This document shows, one piece after another, positions 1 through 5,938 of a stretch of 6,443 bases of DNA. Source of the DNA: Frisingicoccus sp009929615 (GTDB lineage: Bacteria > Bacillota > Clostridia > Lachnospirales > Lachnospiraceae); contig JAQUXR010000045.1 of the NCBI GenBank assembly GCA_028692275.1, positions 1 to 6,443 on the forward strand, given 5' to 3'. The notes below the pieces were generated by a model. It did not search any database, was not told the origin of the DNA, and saw only the letters and a program-made list of their open reading frames with translations. Position numbers and translations under genes: made by a program. The stretch's first letter is position 1, and each line of letters starts with the position of its first letter.

Positions 1-32
1 TGTCCATCCATTGTAAGCTCTACCTTTCTGAT
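1..32 (-). CDS. 5' end of a leftward gene, possibly an ISNCY/integrase-core transposase (partial)
   Basis: Read on the minus strand, a perfect AGGAGGT (46 to 40) is followed 8 nt later by codons for IRKVELTMDG, running off the window at position 1. The segment RKVELTM resembles, from memory, the N-terminus of helix-turn-helix transposases that begin MRKV-LTM in Firmicutes. The codon placed where the start should be is ATC (32-30), with ATT before it, rather than ATG. An in-frame TAG at 47-45 bounds the frame. The first in-frame ATG is at 11-9, about 29 nt from the ribosome binding site and therefore poorly placed. Either a start codon has been lost by mutation or a rare ATT/ATC start is used. 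With only ten codons visible the family call is tentative. Confidence 0.33.
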   Translation of the reverse strand, partial: MRKVELTMDG

Positions 33-39
33 AATAAGT

Positions 40-61
40 ACCTCCTAAATTTCATTAGGAG
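40..61 (-). promoter_or_regulatory. Hairpin overlapping the ribosome binding site of the leftward gene
   Basis: CTCCTAA (42-48) and TTAGGAG (55-61) are perfect 7-bp inverted arms around a 6-nt loop. On the minus strand the second arm contains most of the AGGAGGT ribosome binding site at 46-40, so a transcript carrying both arms would hide the site. This layout is known from IS10 and IS200-type elements, where it stops read-through transcripts from making transposase. The arms are seen directly; the regulatory role is inferred. Confidence 0.5.
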
Positions 62-65
62 TATC

Positions 66-97
66 ATATCACATCGGGACATTTTCCCGTGTGGTAT
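66..97. repeat. Imperfect 32-bp palindrome (hairpin)
   Basis: ATATCACA (66-73) plus CGGGA (75-79) pair with TCCCG (85-89) plus TGTGGTAT (90-97), leaving one bulged T at 74, one G-T wobble and a 5-nt loop. This gives a 13-bp stem. No T-tract follows on either strand, so it is not an intrinsic terminator. It overlaps one of the GGACATT repeats and may be a protein-binding site or a structural feature of the element end. Confidence 0.5.
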
Positions 98-119
98 ATT
101 AGGACATTATCATAAATGG
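76..119. repeat. Two 19-bp imperfect direct repeats at a 25-bp period
   Basis: Positions 76-94 and 101-119 share the pattern (A/G)GGACATT(A/T)TC, then 6 variable bases, then GG. The starts are 25 bp apart, a little over two helical turns, so both copies face a similar side of the DNA. Repeated subterminal sites of this kind are typical binding sites for integrase-type transposases, which supports the element-end interpretation. The repeat is seen directly; its function is inferred. Confidence 0.45.
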
Positions 120-152
120 TTCATAATATCCAGATGGGCAGCTAATCTATAC

Positions 153-181
153 TTGACAGGATATATAAAAAGGATTATTAT
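153..181 (+). promoter_or_regulatory. Promoter of the riboflavin operon
   Basis: TTGACA (153-158) is a perfect -35 box and TATTAT (176-181) is a one-mismatch -10 box, separated by the optimal 17 nt. Transcription would start near 188, about 15 nt before the FMN aptamer, which is the expected position for a riboswitch leader. This fits a vegetative sigma-A promoter whose output is controlled by the riboswitch below it. Confidence 0.8.
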
Positions 182-202
182 AAATAAAGTAAATTGAATA
201 TA

Positions 203-309
203 TACTTCAGGGCAGGGTGTGATTCCCTACCGGTGGTTATAGCCCACGAGCCGCAAGGCCGATTCGGTGTAATTCCGAAGCCGACAGTATAGTCTGGATG
301 AAAGAAGTG
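203..309 (+). promoter_or_regulatory. FMN riboswitch (RFN element) aptamer
   Basis: All conserved RFN blocks occur in order: CAGGGCAGGGTG, then TTCCCTACCGG, GGT..TAGCCC.CGAGC, GATTCGGTG, AATTCCG, GCCGACAGTATAGTCTGGATG and AAAGAAG. The outer P1 helix closes with CTTC (205-208) against GAAG (304-307) and can extend outward. The element binds flavin mononucleotide, the end product of the pathway after phosphorylation. A terminator hairpin follows 24 nt after it, so FMN binding should cause premature termination and shut down rib transcription. The bases AGTCTGG inside the aptamer resemble the left arm of the terminator and could in principle compete for its right arm. Confidence 0.97.
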
Positions 310-333
310 AATGATAAGCAGTTTGTTTGCTAT

Positions 334-370
334 GCTCTGGAATTTTTCTAATTCCAGAGCTTTTTATTTT
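334..370 (+). terminator. Riboswitch-controlled intrinsic terminator
   Basis: GCTCTGGAATT (334-344) and AATTCCAGAGC (350-360) form a perfect 11-bp stem with a TTTCT-type loop, followed by TTTTTATTTT. Its position just after the FMN aptamer makes it the off-state expression platform of the riboswitch. The antiterminator partner is not obvious. A small AGCA/TGCT helix at 317-331 lies just before it. Confidence 0.92.
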
Positions 371-408
371 ATAGCGGCAGGCATAATTGCGTATAGTATT
401 GTTTATGG

Positions 409-443
409 AAGCACAGCTCTGAAAAGGTCTGTGCTTTTTGTTA
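409..443 (+). terminator. Second terminator-like hairpin in the ribD leader
   Basis: AAGCACAG (409-416) pairs perfectly with CTGTGCTT (429-436) over 8 bp around a 12-nt loop, and is followed by TTTGTTATTT. It sits about 50 nt beyond the riboswitch terminator and 24 nt before the ribD start. The stem is weaker and the loop larger than in the first hairpin. It may be a backup terminator or part of the antitermination fold. GCTCTG in its loop region (415-420) can also pair with CAGAGC (355-360) of the first hairpin. Confidence 0.55.
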
Positions 444-466
444 TTTAGAAGGAAGTGACTTGTAGA

Positions 467-1600
467 ATGACGGAGATATATCCGGAAGGACAGAAAAAAA
501 TCGATGAGATGTACATGGAAAGAGCCTTAAAACTGGCAGAGAAAGGCCGGGGGACAACAACACCGAATCCGATGGTGGGGGCTGTCATTGTCAAGAATGG
601 GAAAGTCATTGGTGAAGGTTATCACATTCGTGCGGGAGAAGGCCATGCAGAGGTTAATGCTTTCAGAGACGCCGGTGATGAAGATGTGAGTGGCGCAACT
701 ATGTATGTGACTTTGGAACCATGTTCCCATTATGGGAAGACGCCACCCTGCGCAGACAAGATTGTAGAAAAAAGGATTGGCAGAGTCGTGGTTGCGGCTT
801 TGGACCCGAACCCGATGGTGGCAGGAAGAGGTATTCAAAAGATTCGGGATGCAGGAATACCGGTGGTTACCGGAGTTCTGGCGGAAAAATCCATTCAGTT
901 AAATGAAGTTTTCATGAAATATATCGTAGAGAAAAACCCCTTTGTTTTGTTGAAGGCGGCCATGTCGCTGGATGGAAAAATTGCCACATCCTTCGGGGAG
1001 TCCCAATGGATATCCGGGGAGGCATCCAGAGAAGAGGTGCATCACCTGCGGCATGAATTGACGGGGATTATGGCAGGCATTGGTACTGTATTGGCAGATA
1101 ATCCGATGTTAAACTGCAGAATACCTGATGGAAAGCAGCCGATTCGCATTATCGTTGACAGCCATTTAGCTATACCGGAAGATTCAAAACTGGTTCAGTC
1201 GGCCAGGGAATATCCATTAATTGTTGCCAAACTTCCGGGCAATGATAAGGCTAAAGAAGAAAGACTTCAAAAGCTGGGTGTCAGAATGATAGAAGTTGAT
1301 GCAGACAGTGAAGGCCATGTGGATTTAAAACTTCTCATGGAAAAGCTGGGGCAGCTGCAGATAGACAGCATTTTACTCGAGGGCGGCGGAAGGCTGGCAG
1401 AAGGTGCTTTGCAGGCCGGGATTGTCGATAAAGTTCAGTTTTATATAGCCCCGATGATTATTGGGGGCATGCATTCAAAGACGCCGGTGGAGGGCTCGGG
1501 AATTACAGAACTTGGCCAGGCGTGGAAGGTGTCGGACTGGAAAGTAGAACCTGTAGGAAATGATTTAAAGGTTACCGGATATATCAGAGAAAGAGGGTGA
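467..1600 (+). CDS. ribD: Bifunctional pyrimidine deaminase / uracil reductase RibD
   Basis: RibD carries out the two steps after GTP ring opening. A zinc deaminase removes the pyrimidine amino group, and an NADPH-dependent reductase then converts the ribosyl side chain to ribityl. The N-terminal deaminase (about residues 15-145) shows NPMVGAV, the zinc ligand and catalytic pair HAE at 60-62, and PCSHYGKTPPC with its zinc cysteines at 86 and 95. The C-terminal reductase (about 158-375) shows AAMSLDGKIA, DNPMLN and EGGGRLAEGAL. The length of 377 residues suits a full fusion. The start is uncertain: ATG 467 lies 13 nt after AGAAGGA. The frame also opens at GTG 455, which is only about one base from the purine run, and methionines at 509 and 515 precede the conserved MERALKLA. 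It is the first gene of the operon, 4 nt before ribE, under FMN riboswitch control. Confidence 0.96.
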   Translation: MTEIYPEGQKKIDEMYMERALKLAEKGRGTTTPNPMVGAVIVKNGKVIGEGYHIRAGEGHAEVNAFRDAGDEDVSGATMYVTLEPCSHYGKTPPCADKIVEKRIGRVVVAALDPNPMVAGRGIQKIRDAGIPVVTGVLAEKSIQLNEVFMKYIVEKNPFVLLKAAMSLDGKIATSFGESQWISGEASREEVHHLRHELTGIMAGIGTVLADNPMLNCRIPDGKQPIRIIVDSHLAIPEDSKLVQSAREYPLIVAKLPGNDKAKEERLQKLGVRMIEVDADSEGHVDLKLLMEKLGQLQIDSILLEGGGRLAEGALQAGIVDKVQFYIAPMIIGGMHSKTPVEGSGITELGQAWKVSDWKVEPVGNDLKVTGYIRERG

Positions 1601-1604
1601 GAGT

Positions 1605-2261
1605 GTGTTTACAGGAATTATAGAAGAGATGGGGACGATAAGAGCGATTAAACATGGAACAAAATCTTCTGTATTGAGTATTGGAGCAAGCAGAGTATTG
1701 GAAGATACAAAGCTGGGCGACAGCATTTGCACCAATGGTGTATGTTTAACCGTTGTGAAAATCGGAACAGATACCTTTGATGCAGATGTTATGGCAGAAT
1801 CTATTCGAAGAACCAATCTTGGCGATTTGAAGACAGGGGACAAGGTCAATCTTGAAAGAGCTCTTCGCCTGTGTGACAGACTTGGCGGACACATCGTCAG
1901 CGGTCATGTGGACGGTACTGGAAAGGTTCAGTCCCTGGTCAGAGAAGATAATGCTGTGTGGGTAACCATTGAGGCAAAGCCGGAAATTTTGAGATATATC
2001 ATTGAAAAAGGTTCCATTACTATTGATGGTATTAGTCTTACCGTAGCCTATGTGGATAACGAGGTTTTCAAGGTTTCGATTATTCCCCACACGGGAGCAG
2101 AGACGACACTCTTGAAGAAAAAAGCAGGGGATAAGGTCAATCTTGAAAATGATTTGATTGGCAAATACGTAGAAAAGCTTATAAGCGGGGGCGGGAATGA
2201 ACCTGAACCTGTTAAAGAAAAAATAAATGAAGATTATTTAAGAAAATTTGGATTTATCTAA
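1605..2261 (+). CDS. ribE: Riboflavin synthase, alpha subunit
   Basis: This enzyme makes riboflavin by dismutation: two molecules of 6,7-dimethyl-8-ribityllumazine give one riboflavin and one pyrimidine that is recycled to RibH. The 218-residue product has the expected two lumazine-binding beta-barrel repeats. The first runs from MFTGIIE at the N-terminus through NGVCLTV (44-50), MAES (63-66) and GGHIVSGHVDGTG (94-106). The second carries DGISLTV (141-147) and HTGAETTL, and a C-terminal helix drives trimer formation. The start is GTG at 1605, since MFTGII is the invariant family N-terminus and AGAGGG lies 7-8 nt upstream. The 4-nt gap after ribD implies translational coupling. Bacillus calls this gene ribE, Escherichia calls it ribC. 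Confidence 0.97.
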   Translation: MFTGIIEEMGTIRAIKHGTKSSVLSIGASRVLEDTKLGDSICTNGVCLTVVKIGTDTFDADVMAESIRRTNLGDLKTGDKVNLERALRLCDRLGGHIVSGHVDGTGKVQSLVREDNAVWVTIEAKPEILRYIIEKGSITIDGISLTVAYVDNEVFKVSIIPHTGAETTLLKKKAGDKVNLENDLIGKYVEKLISGGGNEPEPVKEKINEDYLRKFGFI

Positions 2262-2279
2262 AGAAAGAGGGACAGAAAA

Positions 2280-3491
2280 ATGAGCGAAACATTTAAGTTT
2301 AACACAATTGAGGAAATCTTAGAGGATTTAAGAGCCGGTAAAAACATTATTCTGGTGGATGATGAAGACAGAGAAAATGAAGGCGACATCATTTGTGCAG
2401 GAGAGTTTGCAACACTTGAAAATGTCAATTTTATGGCAGTTCATGCAAGAGGCCTTATCTGTATGCCAATGGCTAAAGAATATGTGGACCGCCTTGGACT
2501 TCATCCAATGTGTGTACATAATACAGATAACCATGAAACGGCTTTTACAGTATCCATTGACCATGTGGATACAACGACAGGTATCTCTGCCTATGAACGT
2601 TCAATTACAGCTTTAAAGACTTTGGATGAGGATGCAAAACCGGAAGACTTCAGACGTCCGGGTCATATGTTCCCACTTTTGGCAAGAGACGGCGGCGTTA
2701 TTGAACGTCGTGGACATACAGAAGCCACTGTAGATTTAATGAGAGCAGCAGGTTTAAAGCCGGTTGGTCTCTGCTGTGAAATTATGCAGGAAGATGGAAT
2801 GATGGCAAGAACGCCTTATCTCATTGATTTTGCTGTAAAACATGGCTTAAAAATCGGAACCGTTGAAGACTTGGTTCATTACCGTAAAACCCATGAAACC
2901 TTTGTAGAATGTGTTGCAAAAGCTAAAATGCCTACACGTTATGGTTACTTTGAAATCTACGGATATATCAATAAATTAAATGGTGAGCACCATGTTGCCT
3001 TGGTTAAAGGTGATATCTGGGATGGAAAGCCGGTTCTCTGCCGTGTTCATTCCGAGTGTCTGACAGGTGATGCACTTGGCTCCGCACGTTGTGACTGTGG
3101 ACAGCAGTATGATGCAGCCATGAAAAAGATTGCACAGGAGGGCCGTGGCGTTCTTCTTTATATGCGTCAGGAAGGCCGTGGAATTGGTCTGATTAATAAG
3201 ATTCGAGCTTACGAACTTCAGGACCAGGGCTATGATACCATTGAAGCAAATATTAAATTAGGATTCCCGGCAGATATGCGGGATTATACGATTGGTACCC
3301 AGATTCTTGTGGACCTTGGCATTAAAGAAATGCGTCTTATGACAAATAACCCGGAGAAAGTATACGGCCTGGAAGGTTATGGCCTTTCTATCGTAGAACG
3401 AGTACCAATTCAGATGGAATTGGGACAGGATGATGCTTTTTATCTGAAGACAAAACAGGAAAAAATGGGTCACTGGTTAGATTATAAATAA
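2280..3491 (+). CDS. ribBA: Bifunctional DHBP synthase / GTP cyclohydrolase II RibBA
   Basis: This fusion supplies both precursors of the pathway. The N-terminal domain (about 1-202) converts ribulose 5-phosphate to 3,4-dihydroxy-2-butanone 4-phosphate and formate; it shows DDEDRENEGD (27-36) and HTEATVDLM (146-154). The C-terminal domain (about 205-400) is zinc-dependent GTP cyclohydrolase II, which opens GTP to the diaminopyrimidinone. It shows RVHSECLTGD, zinc cysteines 260, 271 and 273, RQEGRGIGL (296-304), ADMRDY with the likely catalytic D332 and R334, and LMTNNPEK (353-360). All the key residues I can place are present in both halves, so both activities should be intact. AGAGGGA lies upstream of the ATG, and the gap after ribE is 18 nt. 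The 403-residue length is normal for Firmicutes RibBA. Confidence 0.97.
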   Translation: MSETFKFNTIEEILEDLRAGKNIILVDDEDRENEGDIICAGEFATLENVNFMAVHARGLICMPMAKEYVDRLGLHPMCVHNTDNHETAFTVSIDHVDTTTGISAYERSITALKTLDEDAKPEDFRRPGHMFPLLARDGGVIERRGHTEATVDLMRAAGLKPVGLCCEIMQEDGMMARTPYLIDFAVKHGLKIGTVEDLVHYRKTHETFVECVAKAKMPTRYGYFEIYGYINKLNGEHHVALVKGDIWDGKPVLCRVHSECLTGDALGSARCDCGQQYDAAMKKIAQEGRGVLLYMRQEGRGIGLINKIRAYELQDQGYDTIEANIKLGFPADMRDYTIGTQILVDLGIKEMRLMTNNPEKVYGLEGYGLSIVERVPIQMELGQDDAFYLKTKQEKMGHWLDYK

Positions 3492-3539
3492 ATTAGATAA
3501 ACAATTTTAAAAATATATGGTAAAATGGAGGATATAATT

Positions 3540-4001
3540 ATGAAAACAATTGAAGGAAAACTTATTGCAGAGGGATTAAAAGTAGGTATTATCGTTGCTC
3601 GTTTTAACGAGTTTATCGGTTCTAAATTATTAGGCGGTGCTATTGATGGTCTTGTTCGTCACGGAATGAATGATGATGATATTGAAGTAGCATGGGTACC
3701 GGGAGCTTTTGAGATTCCTGTGATGGCACAGAGAATGGCACAGAGCAAGAAATATGATGCAATTATCTGTCTTGGAGCAGTTATTAAAGGTGCAACATCG
3801 CATTATGATTATGTGTGTGCTGAAGTATCCAAAGGCGTTGCATCCGTATCTCTTCAGTTCGGTCTGCCGGTTATGTTCGGTATCCTGACAACGGATAATA
3901 TCGAACAGGCTATTGAACGTGCCGGAACAAAAGCCGGAAACAAAGGATATGATTGTGCTGTCAGTGCTATTGAGATGGCGAATATGTTCCGCCAGATTTA
4001 A
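3540..4001 (+). CDS. ribH: 6,7-dimethyl-8-ribityllumazine synthase (RibH)
   Basis: RibH condenses the dephosphorylated ribitylaminouracil with dihydroxybutanone phosphate to give 6,7-dimethyl-8-ribityllumazine, the RibE substrate. In many bacteria it assembles into a 60-subunit capsid. The 153-residue product has all the landmarks: RFNEF with substrate-stacking F22, PGAFEIP (54-60), GAVIKGATSHYDYV with catalytic H88, and the LTTDNIEQAIERAG helix. ATG 3540 is chosen over the in-frame ATG 3525 because GGAGG (3527-3531) sits 8 nt before it; the upstream ATG would place that site inside the coding sequence. A 48-nt AT-rich gap follows ribBA and contains no convincing terminator. Confidence 0.97.
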   Translation: MKTIEGKLIAEGLKVGIIVARFNEFIGSKLLGGAIDGLVRHGMNDDDIEVAWVPGAFEIPVMAQRMAQSKKYDAIICLGAVIKGATSHYDYVCAEVSKGVASVSLQFGLPVMFGILTTDNIEQAIERAGTKAGNKGYDCAVSAIEMANMFRQI

Positions 4002-4013
4002 GCTTTGCAATAG

Positions 4014-4032
4014 AAATTCCTGGAAGGAATTT
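4014..4032 (+). promoter_or_regulatory. Hairpin covering the ribosome binding site of the HAD gene
   Basis: AAATTCCT (4014-4021) and AGGAATTT (4025-4032) are perfect 8-bp arms around a 3-nt loop, ending 2 nt before the ATG at 4035. The only ribosome binding site for that gene, GGAAGGA (4022-4028), lies in the loop and right arm. If folded, the hairpin would lower translation of the HAD gene relative to ribH. The following bases TTTTAATGG are too short a T-tract for a good terminator. The arms are seen directly; the role is inferred. Confidence 0.5.
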
Positions 4033-4034
4033 TA

Positions 4035-4685
4035 ATGGAAAATATAAAAACAATTATTTTTGATTATGACGGAACCCTCTATAATAGTGCTAAAAATTAT
4101 GGAGATGCGTTCCGTCATATCTATAGTCAGATGGTGGAAGCCGGAGATGCTCCGGAGAGAAGCTTTACAGAGAATGAGATTACACAGTGGCTTGGCTATA
4201 GTGCCCAGGATATGTGGGAAGCCTTTATGCCGGAACTTTCAAAGAGAAAGCAATTTTATTATTCAAAAGAAATTGGCCGTTTTATTTCAGACAGAGTTCG
4301 CCGCAAAGAGGCAGAGCTTTATGATGGGGCATTAGATACCCTTAAGTATTTAAAGAATAAGGGCTATCATCTTCTTTATCTGAGTAACTGCGGTCCGGAT
4401 TATATGAATACCCATGCGGAATGTTTTGGCTTACGAAATTATTTTAATCATATGTATTGTACGGGCGATTATGAGTTCAAACCAAAGTATGAGATTTTTA
4501 ACGTTATTAAGGAAGAATATCCTGCGGAATACCTCATGGTTGGAGACCGGTTTCACGACATGGAAGTGGCGAGATACCATAAAGTATATACAGCGGGATG
4601 TGCTTATGGTTTTGGCTCTGAAAAAGAGTTGGAAGATGCAGATGTGATTTTGAAAAATATTAGTGATTTACAGAAGTTGCTTTAA
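4035..4685 (+). CDS. HAD-superfamily phosphatase, candidate for the missing riboflavin-pathway phosphatase
   Basis: The 216-residue protein has the four HAD motifs. Motif I is FDYDGT with nucleophile D10 and acid/base D12. Motif II is LSN (S117). The motif III lysine lies in FKPK (148-151), and motif IV is VGDRFHDME with D171 and D175. A helical cap occupies about residues 16-95, placing it in subfamily I (phosphoglycolate phosphatase-like). It has no signal peptide, so it should act in the cytoplasm. Between RibD and RibH the ribitylaminouracil 5'-phosphate must be dephosphorylated, and known enzymes for this (YigB/YbjI in Escherichia, YcsE in Bacillus) are HAD proteins usually encoded away from rib genes. 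Position 33 nt after ribH suggests that job, but HAD enzymes are promiscuous and sequence alone does not fix the substrate. Confidence 0.85.
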   Translation: MENIKTIIFDYDGTLYNSAKNYGDAFRHIYSQMVEAGDAPERSFTENEITQWLGYSAQDMWEAFMPELSKRKQFYYSKEIGRFISDRVRRKEAELYDGALDTLKYLKNKGYHLLYLSNCGPDYMNTHAECFGLRNYFNHMYCTGDYEFKPKYEIFNVIKEEYPAEYLMVGDRFHDMEVARYHKVYTAGCAYGFGSEKELEDADVILKNISDLQKLL

Positions 4686-4700
4686 GCAGGAGGCAGAGGT

Positions 4701-5816
4701 ATGAAAGAATTTCGAGTTGTTCCAGTGATTAAACAGTATGATACGGTTAAAGAGTTTTGCAGTCAGTTGAATCCCCAGAAGGATGATTTGATTTTTGTCA
4801 GCGGCGGTACCTTTAAACGATATTTTGAAGGCCTTACAGCTGAGGCAAAGGTTGTCGATTATCGTCAGTATGGCGATGGAGAGCCAAGTGACGATATGGT
4901 AACCCGTATGCGTGAGGATGTGGGAGCTTTTGAATATAAAAGAGTAATCGCTGTGGGTGGTGGTACGATTCTGGATGTGGCAAAGCTGTTTTCTCTTCAG
5001 GAAATGATGCCGGTACTGGATTTGTTTGATAAGAAAATCCCTGCAGTTCGCAGTAAAAAATTAATTCTGGTTCCTACAACCTGTGGAACAGGAAGTGAAG
5101 TAACCAACATTTCAGTTCTTTTATTGAATTCCCGTAATACGAAACTGGGCTTGGCGGATGATGCACTATTAGCGAATGAAGCGGTTCTTATACCTGAATT
5201 ATTAAAGGGACTTCCTAAACGATTTTTTGCAGCAAGCTCCATCGATGCACTGATTCATGCTGTGGAGTCTTTTACATCACCAAAAGCTAGTCCTTTTTCA
5301 CGGATGTTTTCGTCAAAGGCAATTTCTATGATTTTAAATGGCTTTAAAGCTATTGTGGAAGGCGGAGAAGAAGCTCGTATGGCACGGACGGAAGACTTCC
5401 TGCTGGCTAGCACTTATGCGGGCATTGCTTTCAGCAATGCAGGGTGTGCAGCAGTTCATGCGATGAGTTTTCCTTTAGGCGGCATGTACCATGTACCTCA
5501 TGGTGAAGCGAATTATGCACTTTTCACTCAGGTTTATAAGGTTTATCAGAAACTCCAGCCTATAGGAGCTATCCAGGAATTAAATCAGCTTCTCACCGAT
5601 ATCCTTGGATGTTCAGAACAGGATGTGTATGAAAAACTGGAGGAACTTTTAAATCAGCTGTTGATGAAGCAGTCTTTAAGTGCTTATGGCGTTAAAGAAG
5701 ATGAACTCGAGTTGTTTACAGATATTGTTATGGAAAAACAGGGACGTTTGATGGCGAATAACTATACTGAATTAAGCCGCGAGAACGTATTAGGTATTTA
5801 TAAAGCACTGTATTAA
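4701..5816 (+). CDS. 4hbD: Iron-dependent alcohol dehydrogenase, probable 4-hydroxybutyrate dehydrogenase
   Basis: This NAD(P)-dependent group III alcohol dehydrogenase probably interconverts succinate semialdehyde and 4-hydroxybutyrate in anaerobic succinate, crotonate or 4-aminobutyrate metabolism. The nucleotide-binding half shows GEPSDD (60-65), VGGGTILDVAK (85-95) and PTTCGTGSEVTN (125-136). The iron ligands are D182, H186, H253 and H267, with the same spacing as FucO. From memory, the 371-residue length and many segments (LPTTCGTGSEVTN-like core, SSIDALIHAVES, YHVPHGEANY, C-terminal YKALY) match the Clostridium kluyveri enzyme closely. GGAGG stands before the ATG, and the gap after the HAD gene is only 15 nt, so it is the last cistron of the rib transcription unit. 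Other pathway genes such as abfD or sucD are not in the window. Confidence 0.82.
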   Translation: MKEFRVVPVIKQYDTVKEFCSQLNPQKDDLIFVSGGTFKRYFEGLTAEAKVVDYRQYGDGEPSDDMVTRMREDVGAFEYKRVIAVGGGTILDVAKLFSLQEMMPVLDLFDKKIPAVRSKKLILVPTTCGTGSEVTNISVLLLNSRNTKLGLADDALLANEAVLIPELLKGLPKRFFAASSIDALIHAVESFTSPKASPFSRMFSSKAISMILNGFKAIVEGGEEARMARTEDFLLASTYAGIAFSNAGCAAVHAMSFPLGGMYHVPHGEANYALFTQVYKVYQKLQPIGAIQELNQLLTDILGCSEQDVYEKLEELLNQLLMKQSLSAYGVKEDELELFTDIVMEKQGRLMANNYTELSRENVLGIYKALY

Positions 5817-5831
5817 TTATTTTGAGAATAG

Positions 5832-5880
5832 AAACACCTGGCAAAAGACTTATTGAGTCTAATGTTGTCAGGTGTTTTTT
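5832..5880 (+). terminator. Intrinsic terminator ending the rib transcription unit
   Basis: AAACACCTG (5832-5840) pairs perfectly with CAGGTGTTT (5869-5877) and extends inward by three more pairs, one a G-T wobble. A second small stem, AGACT (5846-5850) with AGTCT (5856-5860), fills the loop. TTTTTT follows. It lies 16 nt after the dehydrogenase stop codon and separates the metabolic operon from the accessory gene on its right. Confidence 0.92.
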
Positions 5881-5906
5881 GCCGTCTTGCAGCAGATAGA
5901 AAGTGG

Positions 5907-5935
5907 TTGGTAGTAAAGTTTCATTGTGATATAAT
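5907..5935 (+). promoter_or_regulatory. Promoter of the toxin-like gene
   Basis: TTGGTA (5907-5912) and a perfect TATAAT (5930-5935) are 17 nt apart, and TG at 5927-5928 makes an extended -10. Transcription would start near 5942. It lies just after the operon terminator and reads only into the toxin-like region, so this module has its own constitutive-looking expression. No operator palindrome is evident. Confidence 0.65.
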
Positions 5936-5938
5936 TAA

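Larger units (their letters stand above)
1..120 (-). mobile_element. Probable end of an insertion sequence, truncated by the window edge
   Basis: Several things here fit the outer end of an insertion sequence whose transposase reads leftward out of the window. There is the 5' end of a minus-strand reading frame with a strong ribosome binding site. A hairpin covers that site. Two copies of a repeat beginning (A/G)GGACATT(A/T)TC lie at 76-94 and 101-119, resembling the repeated transposase-binding sites near the ends of many elements. The exact tip cannot be placed, because only one end is visible and no target-site duplication can be tested; 120 is an estimate. Nothing downstream of about 125 looks like part of the element, since the rib promoter starts at 153. 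The alternative is an unrelated leftward host gene with a structured leader. Confidence 0.4.

Noticed and set aside
66..97. Palindrome as an intrinsic terminator of a leftward or rightward transcript
   Set aside because: No T-tract follows the stem on either strand.
405..422. Short leader peptide frame MEAQL before ribD
   Set aside because: It has no ribosome binding site, no run of regulatory codons, and overlaps the second hairpin by chance; the riboswitch already explains control.
527..838. Minus-strand open frame inside ribD, and similar antisense frames inside ribE, ribBA, ribH and the dehydrogenase
   Set aside because: They lie wholly over well-supported genes, lack ribosome binding sites and resemble no family; they are frame shadows.
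3515..3530. TGG-TAAAAT extended -10 upstream of ribH
   Set aside because: Transcription would start at or beyond the ribH ribosome binding site and there is no -35 box at the right distance.
3525..3539. Earlier in-frame ATG for ribH at 3525
   Set aside because: It would put the GGAGG ribosome binding site inside the coding sequence and has no site of its own; the family N-terminus fits 3540.
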